NCBI GenBank assembly: GCA_902729315.2
Contig: LR746272.1
Location: forward strand, 12,662,327-12,726,326
Reading direction: 5' to 3'
DNA: 64,000 nt
Origin: Spirodela intermedia
Lineage: Eukaryota; Streptophyta; Magnoliopsida; Alismatales; Araceae
Part shown: positions 35,624 to 47,983 of the stretch, piece after piece
How the letters are laid out: each line of letters opens with the position of its first letter
How positions within the stretch are numbered: position 1 is the first letter of the stretch
Position numbers and translations under genes: made by a program
The notes under the pieces: generated by a model
Told to the model about the DNA's origin: nothing
The model's input: the letters and a program-made list of their open reading frames with translations, nothing else
Database searches by the model: none

Positions 35624-37496
35624 GATAACGGAGCCTGGGTTGTGTAAATATCTGCAAGATAAAATTCATAAAATGTAATGCTTAGTCTAAGGCTTATTCT
35701 AAAACTTCCATCAATGGAAGAGAATTCACCCAAAAAAAAAGGAGCAAATCTTCTATCCAGCGGAAAATGTTCATAAGACCAGGGTAAATAACCATAAAAT
35801 GTCTTCAAGTTAAGATATTATTATTGGTCCAAGCTCTACAAGAAAAATGAACAAGAAAAAAAACATTTTACAGCTGTTCAAAGAGTTGTAGAAAAACAGG
35901 GGGCCAATCATTTATGCTTGGAGAATGATTGATATGAAGTATGGATTGACGAGTGGAATCCCAGCAGCAAAGAATGAGTGTCAATAATAAAGTGAACGGA
36001 TTCTTCTGGTTCTTCATCCGTTCAACAGAAATGGATGATTTCCCTGGTTTGATCTTTCCATCATTAGGCTAAATGCAAGATATGCTCGACACCTTTGAAT
36101 TTCCAGCTCTAAGATGTTTTGTATTCCATAATTGAATGTTCCAGTTTAGACTGAAAAGTGAGTCATTGACTTGGTCATAGTGACTGTGCTACCTTTCATT
36201 CTGGTGAACCAACATTAAAAGAAAAAAAATCTACCCATATCACCAAAAAAACAGGCTACACAGATCTAACAGTTGTCAATACTCACTAAAACGGATGCAC
36301 GGCCTTCAAATTCGCCTCCAAGTATTATGGTTCAATTCAAAAATATGTAAACCACTACCTAAAGAGCTTAGTTCAGTCTAACTTAGCCTACAGACCACTT
36401 TTCGTTTCAATGATCAATAGTATGGATCTAATCTGCAAGTAGTAATTTACTATGGACATTTCCTCTCACACTGGGGAACCGTGGATGAAAGTGATGAAAT
36501 TAAATACTGCCAATTTCATCTTTCATTCATGATATATTGCAGATGTTCAAAATATAATAGTTTCATACCAGATTTTTTTTTCTCGAATACTATTTAAGAA
36601 CGAAGATCAATCGGGTGAAACTCTTTGGGGCAGCCGTCTTTGATTGAGAAGTCATAAAGTAGACACGGCATTTGAGATTCATTTCTACATATTAGATGAG
36701 CATGATTATCCCACGAATAATCCGACTCCATAGCCGGACGGAGATACCGGTAATGCTGAGAACCAGACCATTAACATATAGGCGCGCCCATCTAAAATGG
36801 GTATTTCTGCACCCGAAGACGAATCATGCACGAGCCAAAAAGGCGACAGCGCGAGGCCCGCATCGGGAACCCATACGACTGAGATAATCTTCGAAAACCT
36901 AGGGTCGATGTGCTGATTTCCCCACCGATCGGGCCTCCTCCATGTGGAACAACTTGAACCCGAAGATGCCAACATGGAGCATATGTCGTGTTTGACCATC
37001 AAGAACCCAGAAGTAGGAGAGATCAGGCCATTACCTCTCGTCCGCGAAGAAAGACTAAGGGCAAATTCTTGAGCTCCGAAACAGCCGTTCCCCCTCTAAC
37101 CATGGGCCACGGTCGATTCGAGCTTAGTTGACGTTATTCTTGTAATTAAGTTGCCTTTTTTAATTCGGATAAATTCAAAAAAATATTTTATATCCAGAAC
37201 CGGCGTCGACGTGGGAACGACGCGCGCAAGAGATTCCGCTACTACGCGTCGACGTGGCAAAGACGTCTCGCCGACGTGGATCGTCCAACGGGTCCGGTAA
37301 AGGCCCGATAGCGTGAAGTTTGAAATGTATCATCAGCGCGGCACTCCCGAGGCGCATCCAGCGTGGCATGTCCGAACTAGGATCGGTATTCCGATTTTGC
37401 CCATAAATTGAATCTGCTGCCTGCCACCGGCAAGTTTTCCCTCGGACGAGAGAGCTCCCATCTGAGATCGGCGAGCAGCGGAAACGGCCGCAAGAG
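35624..37496. promoter_or_regulatory. XRCC1/CENPC divergent upstream region
   Basis: This is the head-to-head region of XRCC1 (-) and CENPC (+). The left, AT-rich 1 kb probably contains the XRCC1 leader intron, with its first exon in the GC-richer 36700-37100. The last 350 bp before the CENPC ATG are GC-rich and carry three CGACGTGG motifs. Long antisense ORFs here are byproducts of the base composition. Confidence 0.5.
37207..37279. promoter_or_regulatory. Three CGACGTGG (G-box-core) motifs upstream of CENPC
   Basis: CGACGTGG occurs at 37207-37214, 37250-37257 and 37272-37279, about 220-290 bp before the CENPC ATG. The ACGTGG core is bound by plant bZIP/bHLH factors. A regulatory role here is inference from spacing and repetition. 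Confidence 0.4.
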
Positions 37497-40400
37497 ATGG
37501 CGGGCGGTGGGGGGCTCGCATGCGTCGACCTGCACGTCCTTTCGCTGCTGCCTCGAACCCTCGGATCCCGGTACGATGCCATCGTCGCCCCTGGGAAATT
37601 GTCGGAGGAGAAGGAGTTGGATGCAATCCAGTGTTTCTTCAAATCGATGGTAAAATTCGAGTCCCTTAAGCTCATACGACGCCGCATTTTTAGTGGCTTC
37701 AGGTTTTTTCTGAAATTCTTTGGCGGCTACGGCTGTCCGTAAAACGAACTTGAATTCTTGGAGCGGATGTCGGACTTCCAGTTCTCCGTAATACTTACGA
37801 GTGAATAGGGTTTAAATGCCGAGAGAGTAACACTCCCAAAGGTGTTTATCGATTGTTGGAATTTCATTTTAAAGCGTAGGCTTCGTTGCTCTCAGTTGTC
37901 TGGTCTTACTTTGGGTTGACGTTATAGATCGTGCGAATGTCATTTCAGGGACACCCTGCACAGGCCATCCTTATTGCTCATGTCTCGTTATCATCCAGCT
38001 TCTCTTCTGGCATTTATGTGTTTTGGCGTTGGTGGGTTTTCTAGGCTTAACTGGGTCACTATTGTGCCATTCATATGCTGCAAAATATCAAGGAATAATG
38101 GATAGTTCACTGTCATCGTTCTGTTTTCCCTCCTCTACCATCGATTATTTGAATTAGATTAGTCTAGTTTTCCAGAAGTTGATCTTACACACCTTTTTCA
38201 TCAGGCATCACGCGACCGGGTGGAGCTCGCTGAAGAAGCTAAAATTGTATTAAAGAAAGTTACAGATCCTCTGAATACGTGTCATGTCGATGGAAATCAA
38301 GTTGACGTTGTAAATCATACGGATCAATTGCAAGGACGAAGACAAGCGTTGGGCCGCAAGCGGGCACGTTTTTCTTTCAAGCCTTGTGTGAGGTGAGACA
38401 GATTTAAGTAGGTTTGATGCTAATCTTGTGGGATTACTAGCCTAGAAATCATTCGTACAATATCTTGGTCGATTCTTATCATGTTTGAAGAATAGCCAAA
38501 TCTGCTCTGTAGTTTTGTTACACTAAGTCATCCTGCCCTTTATCTGAATATTTTCGATGCTGATCGGCAGTGATCCTCTTTTGAATGTTGATCCAAAATT
38601 GAGTGTTGATCACATCAAAGACCCAGAAGAGTTCTTCTCAGCTATTGAAAAGATTGAATGTAAGCCTCAGTCACGCTTTTCACGTATTCTGTTTTGATTT
38701 CATCAACCCACATATCCTAGTTATTGTCTATTTTTCTGATTTTTCTGCAGATGCTGATAAAGTGTTAAAGAAACTAAGAGGCGAAGTTGATCCTGAATCA
38801 ACCCAAAATCCACGGTGGACTGCATCAAGGAAACGTCGCCCTGGTATCCTGGGGTAATTTTTAAGCATTCAGCTCTTTCTGTTTCCGTTGATGTAGTACC
38901 TTTTAATTCTGACCATTTACAGTACGAAAGACAGTTGTGGAATTTTGAGCCATCGACTTGATTCATTGAACAATTTTACATCATAATTCTCTAGGTTTAT
39001 CATTCTGCTTGTTGTTTCTTTGTTCCAATTTCCTGGATTACGCTTGAACAGTTTTACTAAGAACAAATCCTGCATATTATTTCAGGAGGAGAGCTAGTTA
39101 TAAGCACCACTTTACAACACAAGTTGAAAGTGCGGAAACGACTTCACTCTTTGAAGGTGAGAATGAGGCCGTTAGCCCTTTGAAGTCTACAAAAGATCTA
39201 AACTCCAGTGCCGTTTCACTGTCTACGAGCCAACCTGGAACATTGCGGGAAGGAAAAGCTGATGGTACAAATCGTTGTAACGCTTCTGATATAGAAGGTT
39301 GGTGGGATCACCATCTCCAGCCATCATATTCTCCTTCGCTTTTAGTTCGACGTTTGATTCCTTCAACAGGTTCCACAGCTGACGAAGAGAAAAGTGTAGA
39401 CAATATTTTGGGTAAACTTTTGTATTGCTTTGAAGAAATCAACGAGGGTGAAGAGATAGAATTTTTGGAAGAAAGGTTACGAGTTAAGTCAATCAATGTG
39501 GACAAGATTTGTCTTCCCCCACTGGATGGACACCGTGGAAATGATCTCACAAGTACAGAAAGTAAAACGACTAAGGATGCTTTTGGTGCCACTGAAAGGG
39601 TTTGTGTTTCACAGAACGTTACACGCAGTCCACTTGCCTCAATTGCTGTACTTAAGAGGCGCATTTCACAGATAAATCATCTAGGAGATCCATTTAACAT
39701 GCGATCTCCAAGTGATTCTTCTCTGGAAAATTCTTCATCTGATGAAGGTAGAAGCTTTTGCACTCTTTCTTTATCTTTTATATCGATCATCCCAATGTGG
39801 CAGGTTTGAAAGTGATGTATGCGCCAGGTTCACAACTTTCATTGAAGACAAGAAGTAGATTGCATAGCAAGAGAAAGTCAAATGCGTCAACCATTGAGAT
39901 TCAAGCTGGCATGACAAGTCCCGCCAGCATCACCTTGGCAGATACAGAGGGTGTTCACTGTCAAGATGATGGGATTGGTGGTGATAGTACGGGACATCCC
40001 TGTGCACTTGACATTGTAAAGGATGTTGTCTCTGCTAGCATTGAAGCCAGATCTGGAAATAAGGCATGTATCCAACTGTCTTTTCAAGAATTCTTTCAAG
40101 GCAGAAAGTTTTGCATTCTTTTTCTTTCATTGATAGTTTAATCGTAATGTACAAGTAGAATTTTCAGGTAGATGACATACTTGTTGAGGCGTCAGTCGCA
40201 AATGAGGCAGATCGTGCGAACCAGGAATTACACTTGGGGACTCTGATATCTGACACCACGGGAACATTAGCTGCAATGGTGGGCGATAGGTTCCCCTGTG
40301 ATGCTACCATTGATAATGGAATCAATGGACACGCAGTAGAGATTAGTGCTATCAATAATGACAAGGCAAGATGTCTTATGATAAATTCATGTTGATCGTG

Positions 40401-43400
40401 CTGGGCGATGGTTTCCTGTGCCTGATTCAATTGGTGTTTATGTTCTGTTGTATTCGTTAGGTGTCTGATCTCCGGGAAGAACCTGCATCAACTGATAACG
40501 GTATAACCAAGAGCTTCAGCATACAATGGGCCGAAGATTTTGTTGTGTTCGTTCTTCTAGATTCTGATTTTTCTGAGACAAAATGTTCTACTTACCATAT
40601 CCAAACAAAAAATGAACTCATGCATGTTTTAGTTCTCACCTTGAAACTCTTTGGTGTAACTTCCCACTACATCGGTTTATTTTGCTTGAAACATATCATT
40701 TAATGGTGAATTTGCATATTATTTTTGCTGATGAAGTTTGTATATCTGACAGGTAAATATGTTTTCCTTTTAAAATGCTAGACATTTTAAAATGCCTAAC
40801 TTTTCTTCCTTTTAATTCATTTTGTGATAGAATGGCATGATTGCTCGTTTTTCATCACTAATTTGGAAACGTGTAAAATGTAACAGGTGTGAATATCTAT
40901 GCCTCGTGTTTAGATGATCAAGCAGAGACAAGAAGTAGATTGCTGAGCAAAGGGAAATTGCTCGCCTCATCCATTCACTCTAAAGCAGCTACTACAGCCC
41001 CCACCAAAATCTCCTTGGCAGATACAGAAGGCTTTCACTGTCAAGATGACGGGGTTAATGATCATTGTGCAGGACATCCCTCTGCTCTTGACATCACAAA
41101 TGATGTTGTCTCCACTAGCATTGAAGCCAGCTCTGGAAATAAGGCATGTTTATCCAACTGTTTTTTTGGGTCGCAAGTTTTCAATTCTTTTTTTTCATTG
41201 ATAGTTTAATCGTAATGCACGAGTATTATTTTCAGGTAGAGGACATAATTGTGGAGCCATTAGTTGCAAATGAGGCAGATCGTGCCAACCAGGAACTGCA
41301 TTTGGAGACCCTGATATCTGACACCACGGGAACATTATCTGGAATGGTGGGCGATAGGTTCCCCTGTGATACTACCATTGATAATGGAACCAATAGACAC
41401 GCACTTGAAACTGGTGCTATCACTACTGAAAAGGCAAGGGATCTTTTGATAAATTCATGTTGATCAAATTAGGCGAGGGTTTCTTTTGCCTGATTCAACT
41501 GGTGCTTACGTTATGTTTGATTCTGTAGGTCTCTGATGTCCGAGAAGAACCTTCATCAGTTGGCAAAGGTAAGCAAACGCATAATGACCATGAAGTTTGC
41601 TGTCGTGTAGCCATAATTTTTCATTGGGAAGGCACATTCCATTGACAGGTCAAAACAAGAAATGAACTAATGCATATTTGTGGTTCTTAATTGTCTTCTA
41701 ACATTGTACTATAAGCATGTCTTCTATTATCTAGGAAATACTTCTTGATTTTCCTATTGAAGCTTTTATTTCTGACTAGTGAATTATGGTTGCCATTTAA
41801 AATGTTTGATATGTTAAAGATTAAGACAAAGTATTTGGCTTTTTCTGTTTTGCTTTGTGTTAACACTTTCCCTGAACGCTAGTGGGATGGTTACTTGCGT
41901 TAGTCACTAAAATGGAAACGCAATGAAATACAACAGGTATGAAATTGCCATGTTCCTCGGACTCAACTCAGACAGCAAAGATAAATAGTAGATTGAGTTT
42001 GCAAGAAGAATTACCAGCGTCAACCATTCATCCTAGTTTGCCGACTCCCACCAGCATCACCTTGGCACATGCAAAGGGCCTCCACTGCCAAAGTGATGGG
42101 ATTGCTGATCCTTGTACAGAGGGTGTCAGTGTACTTGACTCTGCGAATGTTATAGTGCCCACTGTCATTGATTTTAGCTCTGAGGATGAGGTATGTCTAT
42201 CTGTCTTCTCAGTAGCCAGTTTTTTATTACTTTTAAGCCATTTATAATTTTATCGAGATGCGCAAATTCAATTTCAGAATGACGGCGTAGATCCCGAGGA
42301 ATTTATCACAAGTGAAGCAGATTGTCAGGATGAGGATTTGCCTTTGGGGCCTGTAAACTCCAACACGATAACTACATCTGCTAGAGTATTAGCTGACAAG
42401 GTCCCTATTGATACTACACTGGGTAATAGTGGCAATGCAGAGTCATTGGAAATTGGTGATTCCACAAAGGACAAGGCAAGGAATCTTTTGATAAATTAAT
42501 GTCAAGTTGGTTAGGTACAAGTTTCTTTTGCATAACTCGGATCTTTTTTTATCTTCTGTATTGATCTTCAGGCCGATGATGTTCAAGAAGGACATGCATC
42601 GAATGGGAAAGGTAAAATCAACAATAGTGATAGATTTACCATATTCATTGACATTGATTCGTTTCTTTTAATGATATCTTATTATGCTTTCTAGATTAAA
42701 GTATACATGAACTCGGCGGTATTTTCACTTCTACCCTGAAATTATTCAATGGCTAGACCTGATATTATAGTATTTTTTCTATACATATGTCGTAGGAGGA
42801 AATTTCTTGTTGTTTTTGCTATGGAACTCTTGGCCTTACAGGGAAAGCATGTATACATTTTAAAATGCCGCTTATGCTTATACCTAAAAACAGACTTCTG
42901 CTTTTCTGCTGTGCCTTTTTTTCACTCTTGATGTGATAAGAGTGACATCATTATATCAAACGTCACTAAAATTGAAAACATGTCAACCAATCAAAATTAG
43001 GAAAGCAGGATATAGACACAGGAGTGGTGTCTAAACCTCATAATTTTCGTATGCATTGACGATTGTGTAGATGGAACTTTAGTATTCTTATGCGAATATG
43101 TAATATGAAACGTCTTTACCATTTAAGCTATTATACTGAGAATTAATTTCACTCAAAGACCAAAATATGATCATTGGGTTGGAGATATGCCTGACCTGGT
43201 TTCTTTGTCTCCTCAATGCCAAACCGTAGTTCATTCATTGATGAAACAAATGTGATAGCGGGAAATATATATTTAATTTATAGAGGGAGTCCATTCCACA
43301 TTACTGCAGAAATATTTTATGAAAAGCACTATTTCTAGTCTTGGATCGCGTAAGCTCAAACTATGTCTTGGATTTTGAACACGTGGAGTTCACCTTGAAC

Positions 43401-44953
43401 CATATCAAAAATGTCGTAATGATACCCACTGGGTTTTGCACATGGTAGTGATGGTCTTTCTAGTGAAGAGAAGTGATGCCCCCCGTCATCATGTCACCTT
43501 CATGATCTTGCAGTCGGTCCTTTATAAAAGAGTGCATGACTCCTGACTGTTCCTTTCTTCTTTTCCCTTTTGGATCAGAACATTCAAGTATTGACGGAGT
43601 TTCAAACGTTCCAGTGGGCGGATGCTCTGGAAATTCGAGTGTCTTGCATGAACATAACACTGAGGTTGGACACCCTTATACCGCATTTTTTGTCTTTCTG
43701 TTTGTCTGTTCTTTAATTCATCCTCTGTATTATTATTCTGCAACAATCCTATTTATTTTTACGAACCACTTCATTTAGATGAGCCCAGATTTTTACCATA
43801 TATTGAATACTTAAGCAATTAACAACTTTTAAATATTTTTTGCCCAAGTATTGTATAAATTCATCTTTTTTACTGTTTTGCCCCTCGAGACACCAAGAAC
43901 AAGAGAGCGGCCATACATTTTTCACCTCATTGCACCATGATCCTATTCGCATAAGAAACCCTGGGAATGGGTTTTCCTGGAGGTTGATTGATATAGCAAG
44001 GCCAGTCGCTGTTATCTCGTTAGGTGTGAAAATCGCTTATGATCATAATCAAGAAATAAATTTCTAGGTCTCAGAGAATGCTTGAGAATGTCCCGTTCCC
44101 CTATCGGAACAGTTGCCAAGGTATTCAACGAAAAGTTAAGGGCGAGCTGTGGACTTCATTCCTTCTATACTCTTGTTCATATGAAGCCATAGTGCCTACG
44201 TGATATATGCTTCGTTAGGTGGCACATTCTCATGAAAAGGACCCCAGAATAGCATCATCCTTGAATTAATCCAGTCACAGGATCATAATCTGTTGAAATC
44301 AGAAGAGATTTTAGCAAATTATTCTCATTCCTGTCGAATCGATGTCCAAGTGATGTTTCTATTATTAGACAGCTGGTGAACTGAAGTGCTTTCCCTTTTT
44401 CTTTTTCTTTTTCTTTTTTTATCAAATTGTATTGGTGAAAGTTGCAGGCCGCTGATGAAACAGGCGTCTTAGACCGAACTCTTCTTCTATCTTATACTAT
44501 ATTTGTCCATTTGGATTATAGTTCTTTATTTTTTACTCTTCCTTTTTCCTCTTTTAGATCCACATTCTCACGTTATCCTCTTTTATATCAATATGAAATG
44601 CGATTTTTTTATATCCAGCAGGAGAATCAGACAAGTGTGTCATCCTCGTTGGAGGTAGAAGCACCTCAGAGGAGACAAAGTAAGCAGAGAAAAGCTGCTC
44701 GAAGGCAGAGCCTTGCAGGTGTTTGCTTGTCCGCTCTTCTCCTTTTCTTATCCTGTACCCTACGCATACAACCTTCTTAACGAGGCAAGGGAAATTCGTC
44801 TGTGCCCAGATGCCGGAACAGCATGGCAGTGTGGTGTGAGAAGAAGCACCAGGATCAGAACCAAACCGTTGGCTCATTGGCGTGGGGAGAGACTTCTATA
44901 TGCTCGTATACATGATAGTAAGTATTTAAAGCGGTTATGGTACATAGTAAAAA

Positions 44954-44992
<39 letters not shown>

Positions 44993-45234
44993 TTTTTTAC
45001 TGCTTTTTTCTCTACCTTATCCCATGCTCATCGTATTAATGTGAAGGCAGCCTTGGTGTTCGTGATTTTGCTATTTGTTTACTCTTCTTCTATTCCATGG
45101 CAGCTCTCCCAACAGTCATAGGATTGAAGTACGCCTCCCCAGCTAAAGGCGGCCAAGAAGCCCCAGTTCTTCGGGTGAAGTCGTACGTCTCGGAAGAGTA
45201 TGCAGACCTCGTGCAGAAAGTCGCTCTACACTGA
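37497..45234 (+). CDS. CENPC: Centromere protein C (CENP-C) with triplicated internal module
   Basis: Inner kinetochore protein that binds CENH3 nucleosomes. Exons: 37497-37649, 38205-38392, 38571-38659, 38751-38853, 39086-39747, 39804-40063, 40168-40365, 40461-40500, 40887-41143, 41236-41433, 41529-41568, 41937-42190, 42278-42475, 42572-42611, 43579-43664, 44448-44465 (weakest), 44622-44718, 44810-44917, 45104-45234. They total 3,120 nt, about 1,039 residues; Arabidopsis CENP-C has about 705. Seen: plant CENP-C N-terminus ([34 protein letters not shown]). The C-terminal CENP-C motif follows [30 protein letters not shown], then the conserved end [13 protein letters not shown] and [19 protein letters not shown]. 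Residues about 399-893 come from three copies of a three-exon module. Five introns in this module use GC donors. Exon 17 has a CAGCAG tandem acceptor. A frame-preserving model ends at one stop. Confidence 0.92.
39804..42611 (+). repeat. Triplicated A-B-C exon module within CENPC
   Basis: Three successive modules each contain exon A (260, 257, 254 bp; shared [16 protein letters not shown]-like core), exon B (198 bp in all three; shared TSEADR/SDTTGTL-like blocks) and exon C (40 bp in all three; [14 protein letters not shown]-like). Copies 1 and 2 are most alike and copy 3 is the most diverged. Phases are identical in all copies, so gain or loss of one module keeps the frame. Module starts are spaced 1,083 and 1,050 bp. 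Exons 15-16 (HNTE|AADETG) resemble a decayed fourth B-C end. Confidence 0.9.
44957..44990. repeat. (ATT)n microsatellite in CENPC intron 18
   Basis: At least ten ATT triplets in a row lie between the penultimate and last CENPC exons, about 40 bp after the donor at 44918. Confidence 0.9.
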
Positions 45235-45737
45235 ACATCGGGCGGCCCCTTTTCTCCTCCGCGGGTCAGTCTCCCTCCCGGTTCTTACTCCTGTTTGACT
45301 CTTGCGTTGACTCGAGCTCAGAGTCTAGACTGGAGATCCCTTGTACAATGTTTGCGTTGACTCGAGCTCAGAGTCGCTTGTGTAGCACTACTGTTGACGG
45401 TGTTTCCGTTTGCTACGTGGGTCTTTCCATTTATATCTGTTGGAGTCCCTTTATTTCGGCGGCAGGGTCAGAAAACAGAACCTGTTCACGGGACGACGGG
45501 GTTTGATCATTGTCCGTATATTTCAATCATGTTATCATGGTTTTTCCTCAGAGTTCGGTCCGGACCTTATAAAACATAAGAATTGCTTACTCTAGGCATT
45601 CATATCAAAAACCCAGCCAAAAAAGGGAGCCCGGATAACAGGCCGGGGCTCGAATTCCCTGGGGAAAGAGAGAGAGAGAGAGAGAACTGAGCAGTGTAGC
45701 TTTTTCCTATCTATAGCAGCTAAGCTTCACCTGCTCA
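45235..45737. other. CENPC/NOPCHAP1-like convergent 3' flanks
   Basis: This holds the 3' ends of the two convergent genes. A 24-bp direct repeat (TTGCGTTGACTCGAGCTCAG, then AGTC) occurs at 45302-45325 and 45352-45375, and a (GA)n run at about 45667-45686. No coding feature was seen. Confidence 0.55.
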
Positions 45738-46650
45738 TCAATCGAGCACGGTTATATTGGGGCGTTTCCTCCCCCGGCCGGGGCCAGCTGGGTGGACTGA
45801 ATCAGTGTTCAGAGCCTCCTCTTCGTCGGCGTCTTCCTCAGAGCCCGAGGGGCTTTCGGCGGCGTACGAAGGGAGGAGCGGCGGCCGAGAGCCTCCCACG
45901 GCGGCCTCCGCTGCCGCCACAGCCTCCGGCGTCTGCAGGTCCGTGAGACCCAACAGCAGATCCTATAGAAAACCCTTCAAAGCTTAGAACAAAAGGAAAA
46001 TTTTCACATTTTCCAAGGGGGAAGGCACCGATTTACCAGCTCGATGTACTCGTTCTCGTTCCCGGTGAGCACTTCGATATCGTAATCCGATCGGCCGTTT
46101 TCCTAAGAAAAGGGGGGGGGAGGAGGGGTTCATGGTTTTAGAGATGGCTGATAAGGGCGGAAGTCAGCTCATTGACTTGCGGCGGGAGACGAACCCGAGA
46201 GGCCAGCTGGAGCTTCTCATTGGCTTCTGCGATCGCTCCCAAGAAGTCCTTCACCTTTCCGAGAACTGCAATCCGAGCGGCGAAGTCAACGCAGCCGTAT
46301 TCAGGTAAAAAAACGGCGGCCTGGTTTCGACAGGGGGTTACCGTTGCTGTTGCTGGAGGAGAAGGCGGCCGTGCTGTGCTGGCCTTCCTCCTGGTCGGGC
46401 CCGCCGCCGTCGCCCTTCTTTCCCCTTTTGGCCGTCCTCAGAGCGGCCTCCACCTCCGTTTCCTCCTCCTTGCAGACGAGAAGGCTGGATTCTATGGATG
46501 AGCAGAGCGAGCGAAGTCAGACTTGGAGGGAGGGAAGGAGTGGGGGTAGACGATGGAAGGTGAGGAGAGGTAGATGAGAAACCTAGAAAACCTACCGAAG
46601 AGGGACGGTTCCTTCTCCTCCATCAGCAGCAGGTCCTTGCTTGCTTCCAT
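45738..46650 (-). CDS. DUF4598 / NOPCHAP1-like protein
   Basis: This small nuclear-type protein is tentatively assigned to the family of NOPCHAP1, a box C/D snoRNP assembly cofactor. Five exons (46650-46596, 46491-46342, 46265-46195, 46102-46037, 45962-45738) give 188 residues. Residues about 1-68 are low-complexity, charged sequence. A conserved core follows: VLGKVKDFLGAIAEANEKL, YDIEVLTGNENEYIEL and DLLLGLTDLQTPEAVAAAEA, with the helix plus YDIE/YIEL arrangement of DUF4598. The tail is acidic and then basic (SGSEEDADEEEA, GRGRKRPNITVLD). The donor of exon 3 is ambiguous: CGG|GTTCGT at 46194 (used) or CAA|GTCAAT 15 bp further, both in phase. The family call rests on the core pattern only. 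Alternative: a plant-specific protein of unknown function. It is convergent with CENPC. Confidence 0.7.
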
Positions 46651-47199
46651 TCTTCCCCTTTCGTCTTCCACAACTCTAGAGAGAGAGAGAGAGAGAGCGG
46701 CGGCAGGCGGAGGCGAGAAGAAAACCCTGAACAGGCGCGAGGGGGATGGAGGTCATTCTAACATAGAGACTCTGGACCCGATACGGCCCAGTGAGTCCAA
46801 CAATTTATCTACGTGGACCGAGTCGGGTGAGTGGCCCAGGTCCAGACTGATCCGTTAGACATTCTCAGGAACGTGAAGACGAGGAGAAGAAGAAGAAGAA
46901 GAAGAAGAAGATCCACACTTGCCGGAAGAACAACGCCGCCGATCGCGTCTCCTGTAAATAAAAAAACGTGGGGTTCTTGAGATTCATCCAATCACCGGGT
47001 TTTTTTCCTCTCACTGGGGAGAAAAAAGTGGGGGGTTATTTTTCTTATCATCCTGAAAACATTATGGATTATGTATAATCCAATTTCCCTTATTATTATT
47101 ATTATTATTTAGACAATTTTTTCTCTAATAATTAACATCTGTTTTATAAAATTACCTCCGTAAAATTATACTCTCATTGAGAGTGGAGACGAGCCAATA
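46651..47199. other. NOPCHAP1-like upstream region
   Basis: A (GA)n run at 46677-46695 and an (AGA)n run at about 46881-46910 lie in the presumed leader and promoter. The rest becomes strongly AT-rich. No gene or element domain was seen. Confidence 0.5.
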
Positions 47200-47723
47200 G
47201 ATAAAGAGAGAAAGGGCCAACAGCCTCTCTCTCCCTCTTTATTTTTCTTCCTCTATGCAGCTCAAGAACGTAGAGCCCTCCTCCCATTTGGCTAAACTTT
47301 ACTTTGTGGATGATTATATAAGAGAAATAAGTAGGCACATCTCCAATAATTTATCTATAAGAAAAATAAGCGGACATCAATGATTCATCTTTAAAGGAGA
47401 TATATTTATTATTAATAACAACTAATAATGTGTTTTTTCAAAGTATTGTGCTTGAATAAATTTTGTTTGTTTGTGGGCACACTAAATAATATTGAGTATA
47501 TATGTCAATATTGGTATAGATATGTGTAAAACAGATAATTTTGTACTGTAAGATGCATTTAAGGGAAAGTAAATGTGTTTACTGATTATAAGTGAGTGAT
47601 CTGCAAGGGCTGAATTTTTTTTTGATAATTCTCGGGCCCTCCTTGTGCCTATTATGTAGGATATTATTGGGCCGTGTAAAGGGATCTGATTAGGCCCGAT
47701 TGACAATAAACACTCCTCTCTCC

Positions 47724-47758
<35 letters not shown>

Positions 47759-47926
47759 GTTTGCCTTTCTATATGTAGTTCAAGAATGTACAGCCCTCCA
47801 CCCGCTGACCAAAATGTATTTAGGATGATTATACAAGAGAAATAAGTGAATATATCCCCAATAGTTTATCTATATGAGAAATAAGTGGGCATTGATAATT
47901 ATCTATAAACGAAGCTAGAACTACAA

Positions 47927-47983
<57 letters not shown>

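Noticed and set aside
37175-37687. 170-codon open frame on the minus strand opposite CENPC exon 1
   Set aside because: It is antisense to a supported CENPC exon and GC-rich promoter, low-complexity, and matches no family I recognise.
39308-39664. 118-codon minus-strand frame inside CENPC exon 5
   Set aside because: Shadow of the CENPC coding strand.
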